Shown piece by piece: positions 1 through 5,121 of a DNA stretch of 5,121 bases. Position numbers and translations under genes: made by a program. The notes below the pieces were generated by a model. That model had not been told where the DNA came from, made no database searches, and was given only the letters and a program-made list of their open reading frames with translations. The stretch is from an uncultured Eubacteriales bacterium (GTDB lineage Bacteria; Bacillota; Clostridia; Lachnospirales; Lachnospiraceae), in the NCBI GenBank assembly GCA_902783795.1, contig CACZSO010000272.1, forward strand, positions 1 to 5,121, written 5' to 3'. Position 1 is the first letter of the stretch, and each line of letters starts with the position of its first letter.

Positions 1-1106
1 CTGAAACTGAGACCTCGCCGACAGAGCCCTCTGGTCCCGAAGTTGAAACGCTGCCCCCAGAAACATCCGGATCTGAAACAGTTCCACCTCCGGCCGAAAC
101 AACTGGGACTGAACCAGTTACGACACCGGCCCCATCCTATGATCTTACATTGCCGGCCTATAACTACGGAGCCACGGCTTACGGGCATGTAAGGACCATC
201 AGTGATCATTTCGGCTGGCGGGTGACCGGTAATCCGGAGATCGGCCCGGAGCAGAAGGATGCCTGCGGTGCCTGGATCCTTCAGGTGATGGAAAGCTATG
301 GCTATGCCGGCAGGATCCTGGACTGGGATCATGACAATGGGAAGGACGTGTTCCACATCAGAGACTACGTCTTCCGGAAACAAGGCGCCTCTGAAAAAAG
401 GATCGTCATAGGCGCCCATTATGATTCGAGAGAGTGCCATGGGGCGGAGGACAATGGGACCGGCATTGGCATGGTGCTGGAACTGGCAGAAAGATTTGCG
501 GGGATCAATACAGCCGTTACCATGGAGTTCTGCTTCTGGGATGGAGAAGAACTGAGGGATTACGCGGGTTCTTACTACTATCTTGTCACAAATGAAGATC
601 CCGAGAATATCATTTTGTATATTAATCTGGACTGCCTGGGCGCAGGAGATGAGATGTATGCGTACGGAGGAGAATACGTAGAAGATACGCTGATCCGCGC
701 CAGAGGTCTTCGTATGGCTGAGCGTATAGCCGCCGGTCTGGGCATTGAACTGCACGAGACCCCGAAAGGCTTGTCCAGAGCCAGCTTTAGATCTCCCACG
801 AGGACCAGCGGATCTGACCAGGTCTATTTTTATCAGTGGGGCATTCCTTATGTGTTTTTTGAGGCCAATGCCTGGGTGAATGCAGAAGGAAACGAGCAGC
901 ATCCCAACGATGAGGCGGCCTTTATGTACAACAGCAGAGATCCGGCTTTTGAAAAAACAGAAGGTCAGATCAACCATACAGAATTCGACGACCTGGATAT
1001 GCTGGAAAGTATCGTGCCGGGCCGGGTCTTTGAACATATCTCAGCCTACAGTAAGATCCTGACAGTGATGTTACTGAATATTACACCGGATATGAGTTTT
1101 GACTGA
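1..1106 (+). CDS. M28-family zinc metallopeptidase (probable exported aminopeptidase), 5'-truncated by window edge
   Basis: The frame is open from base 3 to the TGA at 1104-1106 (367 residues visible), so the true start lies left of the window. A TTG at 150 sits inside the open frame and is not a credible start. The first 46 or so residues are a Thr/Glu/Pro-rich linker; the peptidase domain follows from about base 141. The M28 co-catalytic zinc signature is complete: GAHYDS (His ligand 417-419, catalytic Asp 423-425), GAEDNGTG (bridging Asp 450-452), DGEEL (catalytic Glu 546-548, ligand Glu 549-551), NLD (Asp ligand 630-632), SDQVYF...GIPYVFFEA, and a late His in INHTEFDD (975-977). Family knowledge: M28 enzymes hydrolyse N-terminal residues or related amide bonds using two zinc ions. 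The loop after EE has one residue more than the usual EExGLxGS. The linker suggests an exported or surface-tethered enzyme, but the signal peptide is outside the window. Substrate unknown. The gene ends 20 bases before a strong terminator, so it closes its own transcript. Confidence 0.9.
   Translation, partial: ETETSPTEPSGPEVETLPPETSGSETVPPPAETTGTEPVTTPAPSYDLTLPAYNYGATAYGHVRTISDHFGWRVTGNPEIGPEQKDACGAWILQVMESYGYAGRILDWDHDNGKDVFHIRDYVFRKQGASEKRIVIGAHYDSRECHGAEDNGTGIGMVLELAERFAGINTAVTMEFCFWDGEELRDYAGSYYYLVTNEDPENIILYINLDCLGAGDEMYAYGGEYVEDTLIRARGLRMAERIAAGLGIELHETPKGLSRASFRSPTRTSGSDQVYFYQWGIPYVFFEANAWVNAEGNEQHPNDEAAFMYNSRDPAFEKTEGQINHTEFDDLDMLESIVPGRVFEHISAYSKILTVMLLNITPDMSFD
3..143 (+). repeat. 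Low-complexity Thr/Glu/Pro linker-coding stretch with in-frame GAAAC repeats
   Basis: The stretch encodes a linker dominated by Thr, Glu, Pro and Ser. GAAAC occurs at 3, 45, 60, 75 and 96; the spacings (42, 15, 15, 21) are all multiples of three, so each reads as the same Glu-Thr dipeptide. This is the pattern of a degenerate in-frame tandem expansion. It links whatever lies upstream (expected signal peptide or lipobox) to the peptidase domain. It may extend left of the window. Confidence 0.6.
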
Positions 1107-1126
1107 ACTTTATTCATGGCTGCATT

Positions 1127-1171
1127 CCCCCGAAAAGGCGTTCCCTCTTGCCTTTCCGGGGGTTTTGCTTT
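1127..1171 (+). terminator. Rho-independent terminator after the M28 peptidase gene
   Basis: Left arm 1127-1139 (CCCCCGAAAAGGC) pairs with right arm 1150-1162 (GCCTTTCCGGGGG). This makes a 13-bp stem with one A.C mismatch and a 10-nt loop. It is followed directly by TTTTGCTTT (1163-1171). The GC-rich base and the T-rich tail fit an intrinsic terminator on the plus strand. It separates the peptidase gene from the operon that starts at 1214. Confidence 0.88.
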
Positions 1172-1176
1172 ATACT
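1148..1176 (+). promoter_or_regulatory. Candidate sigma-A-type promoter for the moxR operon
   Basis: TTGCCT (1148-1153; 4 of 6 to TTGACA) and TATACT (1171-1176; 5 of 6 to TATAAT) are separated by exactly 17 bp. Transcription would start near 1183, about 30 nt before the ATG at 1214. It is the only good promoter-like pair seen in this 107-bp gap. The -35 overlaps the right arm of the terminator hairpin. The call rests on sequence match and position only. Confidence 0.5.
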
Positions 1177-1213
1177 GTACAGGTAGATCCATTACATCGG
1201 CGGAGGTGTTCAG

Positions 1214-2152
1214 ATGAGTAACAGTGCAGTTGCTGAGAGAATTATAAATGAAGTGAAAAATGTGGTCGTGGGAAAGGATGAAGCGTTGAAGCTGGTGCTT
1301 TCCGCTGTCCTGGCCGAAGGCCATATCCTGATCGATGATATCCCGGGTGTAGGAAAGACCACCATGGCTGTGGCTTTTTCTAATGCCCTTGGGCTTAAAT
1401 TCAAACGGATGCAGTTTACACCGGACGTCCTTCCTTCGGATATCCTGGGTTTCTCTGTATACAACAGAGACAGAAATACCATGGTGTTCCAGAAAGGTGC
1501 TGTGTTTACGAACCTGTTTCTGGCGGATGAGATCAACCGTACTTCGCCGAAGACCCAGTCCGCGCTGCTGGAAGTGATGGAAGAGTACCACGTGAGCGTG
1601 GATGGCAGGACCTATCCTATCGAGAAACCGTTTATCGTGCTGGCCACAGAGAATCCGGCGGGTTCTGCCGGTACCATGAGGCTGCCGGAATCTGAGATGG
1701 ACCGGTTCATGATCTGTGTCTCCATGGGCTATCCCACGAAAGCAGAGGAGATAGAGATCCTGAAACGAAAGGAAGACGTTAAGGATGCTGAGCAGGTCAC
1801 GGAAGCGGCCATGCTTCTCCAGATGCAGAAAGAGCAGCGTAACGTCTATATCCATGACGCGGTCTATGATTATATGGTACGCCTGGTCGAAGAGACCAGG
1901 AACCAGCCATATGTGGAGCTGGGCGGATCACCCAGGGCATCTCTGGCCCTGGCATCCATGAGCCGTTCCTATGCTTATATTGCCGGAAGAGACTATGTGC
2001 TTCCGGAGGATGTGGCCGCGGTGTTTATCCCGGTACTGAACCATCGTGTCATTATGAACCGCCGCTCACGTATAGATAATGTGGATAAAATGGATGTACT
2101 GGAAGAGATCCTGAAAAAGACCCAGAGACCGGCGCAGAGGAAAGAAAAATAA
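1214..2152 (+). CDS. MoxR-family AAA+ ATPase
   Basis: This 312-residue cytoplasmic AAA+ protein has the usual length of the family. Motifs in order: Walker A within DIPGVGKTT (residues 42-50), the MoxR-typical QFTPDVLPSDILG (67-79), Walker B FLADEINR (102-109) followed by SPKTQSALLEVMEE, sensor 1 in LATENP (143-148, Asn147), an arginine-finger candidate in MDRF (Arg164), and sensor 2 in GGSPRAS (Arg241) within the C-terminal lid. Family knowledge: MoxR ATPases act as chaperone-like remodelling machines, usually with partners that have VWA or DUF58 domains. The ATG is preceded by GGAGGTG at 1202-1208, 5 nt away, which fixes the start. It is the first gene of the operon; its TAA (2150-2152) shares one base with the ATG of the DUF58 gene. 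The usual EQEGTxxLPEAQ loop reads GSAGTMRLPESE here, a modest divergence. All catalytic motifs are intact, so an active ATPase is expected. Confidence 0.95.
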   Translation: MSNSAVAERIINEVKNVVVGKDEALKLVLSAVLAEGHILIDDIPGVGKTTMAVAFSNALGLKFKRMQFTPDVLPSDILGFSVYNRDRNTMVFQKGAVFTNLFLADEINRTSPKTQSALLEVMEEYHVSVDGRTYPIEKPFIVLATENPAGSAGTMRLPESEMDRFMICVSMGYPTKAEEIEILKRKEDVKDAEQVTEAAMLLQMQKEQRNVYIHDAVYDYMVRLVEETRNQPYVELGGSPRASLALASMSRSYAYIAGRDYVLPEDVAAVFIPVLNHRVIMNRRSRIDNVDKMDVLEEILKKTQRPAQRKEK

Positions 2153-3189
2153 TGTTTATTGCCTTATATCTGGCCGCGGAGATCATCCTGCTCTATTATG
2201 CCTTTCTGACAGGCTCTCCGGCCATGATCATTTTAGGACTGATACTGCTTCTGATGTTTTTCGTCATGCTCATCATGGGAGCTATTTCAGCAAGAAAGGC
2301 TTCTGTATCCCTTAAGATCTCTGACGGAAAACTTATCATGGGCATAAAAAAAGAGGGGATCCTGCCGCTGAATGCTTTGCGCTTCACCCTTTCATTCCGG
2401 TATGATCAGAGTGCAGAAGGGCAGGAAGTAGAAGGAAAACTATGTTTCCCCAAGGGAGAGAGCCAGGCAGAATACCCCCTGATGATCCCTTATGCCGGCA
2501 GTGGAAAAATTACAGTGAAACGCCTTAGAGTATCAGATCCTCTGGGGCTTTTTCACTTTCCTGTAAAGAACCAGGCGGCCGTCCCGGTCAATGTTTTTCC
2601 TGTCCGCGAGGGTGAACTGCTTTTTATCCCCGGAGACCGGGAGATCAATGTTTTTTCTGATTATTCTGTCTCCATCGATGCTGCCGGCAATGATCCTTCC
2701 GAGACTTTCCAGGTCCACGAGTATGCGCCCGGCGACAGTATCAACCGGATCCACTACAAACTGAGCGCTAAAAGAGAACAGACTTTTGTCCGTGATTTTG
2801 TGACGGAATCTGCAGAGTTTTACCTGCTGGTGCTGGATTTCAGAAAACGTTCTCAGGCATCTTTCCACCAGATCGTTACGAATACCTGGGGCCTGGGCTT
2901 ATCCCTTTTAGCTGAGGAATGTCCGTTTTTACTGCTCTGGGCTGATGAAGACGCAGAGATCTATGAAGAGCAGGTCAGGAATAAGAAAGACCTGCAGGAT
3001 ACGATCCTTTATATCTACCAGACCATGCACCGGGATCATCTCATGGAAGAATTCTCCCCGGTGGATGCGGTCTTCATAGAAACAGAGTTTCAGGAAGAGC
3101 ACCAGAACAGTGTGTTTGTAAGGGATTTTATCATCACAGATGAATCCTTTGAAGAGCTGGTCAAGAGGTGGCAGAATGAAGCGGAATGA
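2152..3189 (+). CDS. DUF58-domain membrane protein
   Basis: This 345-residue protein has two N-terminal hydrophobic segments (about residues 2-20 and 24-46) forming a membrane hairpin, followed by a long soluble part. Family marks are SDPLGLF (128-134) and the DUF58 core EYAPGDSINRIHYKLSAKRE (190-209; Gly194, Asp195, Arg199, His201, Lys203). This matches the family pattern Y-x-x-G-D-x-x-R-x-I-x-W/Y-K-x-S/T-A, with Tyr202 where Trp is common. A VWA-like fold normally follows. Here the strand LLVLDF (225-230) keeps one Asp (229), but the DxSxS metal site reads DFRKR, so metal binding by this site is unlikely. The start shares one base with the moxR stop (TAATG), with AGAGGA at 2136-2141 as ribosome binding site 10 nt away; translational coupling is likely. 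Role inferred from context: membrane partner or adaptor of the MoxR ATPase. Molecular function is not established. Confidence 0.92.
   Translation: MFIALYLAAEIILLYYAFLTGSPAMIILGLILLLMFFVMLIMGAISARKASVSLKISDGKLIMGIKKEGILPLNALRFTLSFRYDQSAEGQEVEGKLCFPKGESQAEYPLMIPYAGSGKITVKRLRVSDPLGLFHFPVKNQAAVPVNVFPVREGELLFIPGDREINVFSDYSVSIDAAGNDPSETFQVHEYAPGDSINRIHYKLSAKREQTFVRDFVTESAEFYLLVLDFRKRSQASFHQIVTNTWGLGLSLLAEECPFLLLWADEDAEIYEEQVRNKKDLQDTILYIYQTMHRDHLMEEFSPVDAVFIETEFQEEHQNSVFVRDFIITDESFEELVKRWQNEAE
3164..3170 (+). promoter_or_regulatory. Ribosome binding site that sets the start of the third operon gene
   Basis: AGAGGTG lies 5 nt before the ATG at 3176, inside the end of the DUF58 gene. The alternative in-frame ATG at 3140 has only AAGGGA at 3120-3125, 14 nt away, and would give a 50-base overlap. 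The 3176 start is therefore preferred. Confidence 0.7.
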
Positions 3190-4666
3190 GCAGGATTTTT
3201 TGTCAGTCTCTGTATTTGGCGAACCGGAACTTAAGAGTCGGGTAAAAGATAAAAATGAAAACCTCAGGAAGGTCCTGGATCTGCTGCTTTCCATGCTGCT
3301 GCCGGTGATCTTAAGCTGGGGCTGCGTCCATATTGTCTTAAGCGTTTTGGGGCTCGCTGTCAGCGAACTAGAGTTTATCGTGAGCCTCCTGATCTTTTCC
3401 GTGCTGCTTTATCTTATGCTGCAGTCGCCCAAAGGCATGATCCCCCTGATCATATTTATGGGGATCTACCTGGTACTGGCGGTCATTTTCCGGCATGGGA
3501 TCAAGCAGGAGATCCTGGCACTTTTAGAAGCAGTCAAAGGAACGGAGACAGAAACGCCGGGCCGGGTCACACATCTTATTATGCTGTACGGGTTCTTAAA
3601 TGTATTTTTCGGCATGGCAGTGCCGGTGAAAAAGATGCCGGCAGGTTATCTTTTCTATGTACTTTTGCTGCCGCTCATGGTCTTTATGACCGTGCAGCAG
3701 GGACCGTCTCTTATTTCTGTAGTGGTGACCATGTTCTCACTGCTTTCTTTGTTTCTCACAGGACGGGCTCTTCGTACCATGGAGGCCATGGATGAGAAGA
3801 CGCCTTATCAGGCTAAGGTCACGCTGCAGCTGTTCCTTCTGGCCGGAATATTGTCCCTTGTACTGGCGCTGACGGTCAATTACGGGGTATACCAGCCGAA
3901 CAAGGAAACCTTTGACAGGATCAGTGAAAAAGTGGATAAGGATTTTCTTCAGAACCTGTTTTCTTTCCTGCCCGGTCATCCGGAGGAGGAATCAACAGCC
4001 TCCTCTGAAGAAGAGCAGATCACCTCAACGGAAGAGACGTCCATTTCTGTAAGGCCGGGAGAGGATGAGATCCGTGGGGAGACCACCAGCAGGGAAGAGA
4101 CCAGGGAAACCACCAGGGTACCCACGTCATCAGAACCTACGAAGGAAAGTTCAAAAGATGCTTCCGGAAAATCTTCTGACAGTGCTTCTTCCGGCACAAA
4201 GGATGGAAAAAGTACGGAAGAAACAGAAACACCGGCGTCGATGACTCAGGAATCCACGGAAGATCCGGGTAATAATACGAAATATAAACGGCAGTTTTCA
4301 TGGCTGTGGCTTCTTATCCCGCTGATCCTTTCGGCTGTCATTATCGGTATCGTTCTGAAAAAACACGGACCTCAGAGAAAACCCTATGAGAAGCTGAAGA
4401 AAAAGACCCCAAGAGAAACTTATGTGGCCATCTATGAGGAGATCCGCCGTACTGCGAGAAAACAGGGAAAACGGTATAACGTAGACGATATGCCGGAAAA
4501 ACTGATGGCTCTGTTCCCAGATCTGGATGAAGCTATGATCATCCGGTTCCAGACAGAAGCAAAAGAAGCCCGCTACAGTCTCCATGACTTTACAGAAGAG
4601 CAGGCAGCCTGGGTTTACGGGTTATATGAATCACAGATTTTCGGGCAGAAAGAGAAAGAAAAATAA
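3176..4666 (+). CDS. Multi-pass membrane protein, TgpA-like architecture without the transglutaminase core (DUF4129-like C-terminus)
   Basis: This 496-residue protein has about seven hydrophobic segments in its first half (roughly 36-60, 66-82, 88-105, 133-150, 158-174, 178-196, 216-236). Then come a charged stretch to 268, a Ser/Thr/Glu-rich linker (269-372), one more membrane helix (about 375-394) and a cytosolic tail of about 100 residues. The tail (TPRE at 411-414, YEEIRR, EAKEARYSLHDFTEE at 461-475) resembles DUF4129 domains by eye. Family knowledge: in MoxR-DUF58 operons the third gene often encodes a TgpA-like protein with an N-terminal membrane bundle, an extracytoplasmic transglutaminase domain, a late helix and DUF4129. 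Here the linker sits where the catalytic domain belongs. The single cysteine (Cys50) is in a membrane segment, so no Cys-His-Asp triad exists. The gene overlaps DUF58 by 14 bases and is the last gene of the operon. A start at 3140 would add 12 residues. Function unknown; a structural or scaffold subunit of the MoxR-DUF58 complex is an inference. Confidence 0.85.
   Translation: MKRNEQDFLSVSVFGEPELKSRVKDKNENLRKVLDLLLSMLLPVILSWGCVHIVLSVLGLAVSELEFIVSLLIFSVLLYLMLQSPKGMIPLIIFMGIYLVLAVIFRHGIKQEILALLEAVKGTETETPGRVTHLIMLYGFLNVFFGMAVPVKKMPAGYLFYVLLLPLMVFMTVQQGPSLISVVVTMFSLLSLFLTGRALRTMEAMDEKTPYQAKVTLQLFLLAGILSLVLALTVNYGVYQPNKETFDRISEKVDKDFLQNLFSFLPGHPEEESTASSEEEQITSTEETSISVRPGEDEIRGETTSREETRETTRVPTSSEPTKESSKDASGKSSDSASSGTKDGKSTEETETPASMTQESTEDPGNNTKYKRQFSWLWLLIPLILSAVIIGIVLKKHGPQRKPYEKLKKKTPRETYVAIYEEIRRTARKQGKRYNVDDMPEKLMALFPDLDEAMIIRFQTEAKEARYSLHDFTEEQAAWVYGLYESQIFGQKEKEK
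3980..4291 (+). repeat. Low-complexity Ser/Thr/Glu linker-coding stretch
   Basis: Residues 269-372 of the membrane protein are almost all Ser, Thr, Glu, Lys, Gly, Asp and Pro, with no hydrophobic core, Cys or Trp. The frame stays open and both flanks are normal membrane protein sequence, so it is a real linker and not a frameshifted domain. Topology predicts that it faces outward, between membrane segments seven and eight. The composition resembles the linkers of the two secreted proteins at the ends of the window. Confidence 0.7.
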
Positions 4667-4709
4667 TTTTTGCTGTTTCTTAAAAAAACAGGAGCATTAT
4701 TCTGAAGTT

Positions 4710-4720
4710 TGTGCTATAAT
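4710..4720 (+). promoter_or_regulatory. Extended -10 promoter for the secreted-protein gene
   Basis: TGTGCTATAAT matches the Gram-positive TRTGnTATAAT extended -10 exactly, with TATAAT at 4715-4720. No good -35 lies 16-18 bp upstream, which extended -10 promoters can tolerate. Transcription would start near 4727, giving a leader of about 130 nt before the ATG at 4860. It also marks the boundary with the upstream operon. Confidence 0.7.
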
Positions 4721-4738
4721 CAACTAAATATGATCCTT

Positions 4739-4778
4739 TTTCGGAAAAAACCACAAGATACAGTTGTTTTAGCCGGAA
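4739..4778 (+). other. Predicted hairpin in the 5' leader
   Basis: TTTCGG (4739-4744) can pair with CCGGAA (4773-4778), with one G.U pair. After a 2x2 internal loop, AAAACCAC (4747-4754) pairs with GTTGTTTT (4763-4770) with one mismatch, around an 8-nt loop. A second small stem, TCAGG/CCTGA (4804-4808 with 4814-4818), follows. CAGGAT (4779-4784) could instead pair with ATCCTG (4812-4817), so two alternative folds are possible. I do not recognise a known riboswitch or T-box here. Folding was judged by eye, and a stretch this AT-rich can form such pairings by chance. Confidence 0.3.
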
Positions 4779-4859
4779 CAGGATGCTTTTTAGATAAAGG
4801 ACATCAGGGATATCCTGACAGTGATCTAGTCTAACAAAAATCCAGAAAAGGGCAGGACT

Positions 4860-5121
4860 ATGAAAAAATCTGTAAAAGAACTTATTGTCATTATATTAGC
4901 AGCGGTACTTATGATCAGTACCTTGAGTTACACCGTGGGAGCCACCGGACAGGGAGATGATACGACACAGCCCTCTGATTCATCCAGCCAGTCTGAGACA
5001 GAGAAACCGGAGGAGACCACGGCGCATGAGCACAGCTGGTCTTCGGAATGGACCTCTGATGCAAACAGCCACTGGCATACCTGCTCAGGGTGCAGTGAAA
5101 TAAAAGATAAAGCAGATCATA
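4860..5121 (+). CDS. Secreted protein with Ser/Thr/Glu linker and His/Cys (HWHxCxxC) module, 3'-truncated by window edge
   Basis: The frame is open from the ATG at 4860 to the right edge (87 codons). An in-frame TAG at 4827 lies upstream and AAAAGGG (4846-4852) lies 7 nt before the ATG, which supports this start. Residues 1-28 form a Sec signal peptide: Lys-rich start, hydrophobic core LIVIILAAVLMI (8-19), and a likely cleavage site after VGA (26-28). A Ser/Thr/Glu/Pro linker follows (about 31-57). From His58 the sequence reads H-x-W-x3-W-x2-D-x3-HWH-x-C-x2-C-x4-D-x3-H (His58, Trp60, Trp64, Asp67, His71, His73, Cys75, Cys78, Asp83, His87). Modules of this pattern, often in tandem, occur in large surface or secreted proteins of gut Clostridia; I cannot name a function. 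The paired Cys and flanking His suggest a small metal-binding fold (inference). It has its own promoter, so it is probably a separate transcription unit from the MoxR operon. Further repeats or a wall anchor would lie beyond the window. Confidence 0.85.
   Translation, partial: MKKSVKELIVIILAAVLMISTLSYTVGATGQGDDTTQPSDSSSQSETEKPEETTAHEHSWSSEWTSDANSHWHTCSGCSEIKDKADH

Noticed and set aside
150..152. TTG as start of the M28 peptidase
   Set aside because: The frame is open upstream to the window edge with coherent Thr/Glu/Pro linker sequence, and no ribosome binding site precedes the TTG.
1046..1855. 269-codon open frame on the minus strand, antisense to the moxR gene
   Set aside because: It lies opposite a clear MoxR coding sequence with intact motifs. 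Its translation is His/Arg-rich with no recognisable domain, and it would also cross the terminator and operon promoter region.
2141..2153. 13-base identity AAAGAAAAATAAT shared with 4655-4667 at the ends of two operon genes
   Set aside because: It reflects the same Lys-Glu-Lys-stop ending in A-rich codons. It is too short and simple to indicate duplication.
3140..3142. Upstream ATG for the multi-pass membrane protein
   Set aside because: Its nearest purine-rich stretch is 14 nt away and the overlap with DUF58 would be 50 bases. The ATG at 3176 has AGAGGTG at good spacing.
3976..4197. Minus-strand open frame rich in Ser and Val
   Set aside because: It is a reverse-strand shadow of the low-complexity linker, with no ribosome binding site or domain.
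4671..4696. Terminator after the operon (CTGTTT...AAACAG stem just after the stop)
   Set aside because: The stem is short and AT-rich, and no T-tract follows on the plus strand. A weak or absent terminator here remains possible, but I cannot support calling one.

Overview
The window looks like a chromosomal segment of a Gram-positive anaerobe of the class Clostridia, probably Lachnospiraceae-like. This is an inference from strong GGAGG-type ribosome binding sites, a TRTGnTATAAT extended -10 promoter, mid-range GC by eye, and secreted proteins with Ser/Thr/Glu/Pro-rich linkers and an HWHxCxxC-type module familiar from gut Clostridia. All supported genes are on the plus strand. I see no tRNA, rRNA, CRISPR array, insertion sequence or phage gene.

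Layout. (1) 1-1106: the 3' part of an M28-family zinc peptidase gene whose start lies left of the window; its frame is open to the left edge through a Thr/Glu/Pro linker. (2) 1107-1213: a Rho-independent terminator, with a candidate promoter whose -35 lies inside the terminator hairpin. (3) 1214-4666: a tightly packed three-gene operon encoding a MoxR-family AAA+ ATPase, a DUF58 membrane protein and a multi-pass membrane protein. The last two starts overlap the preceding genes by 1 and 14 bases. (4) 4667-4859: a non-coding stretch with an extended -10 promoter and a leader of about 130 nt that can fold into hairpins. (5) 4860-5121: the 5' end of a secreted protein gene that runs off the right edge, with a signal peptide, a Ser/Thr/Glu linker and the start of a His/Cys module.

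How the genes fit together. MoxR + DUF58 + a membrane protein with a C-terminal DUF4129-like domain is the layout of the widespread MoxR/DUF58/TgpA-type transglutaminase operons, thought to act at the cell envelope. The most notable point is that the third protein keeps the N-terminal membrane bundle, the late membrane helix and the DUF4129-like tail, but has a Ser/Thr/Glu linker of about 100 residues where the transglutaminase core normally sits. Its only cysteine lies in the first membrane segment, so it cannot be an active transglutaminase. The DUF58 partner also lacks a canonical DxSxS metal site. The operon may therefore be a non-enzymatic version of the system. The flanking secreted peptidase and His/Cys protein suggest a cell-surface neighbourhood, but each probably has its own transcription unit.
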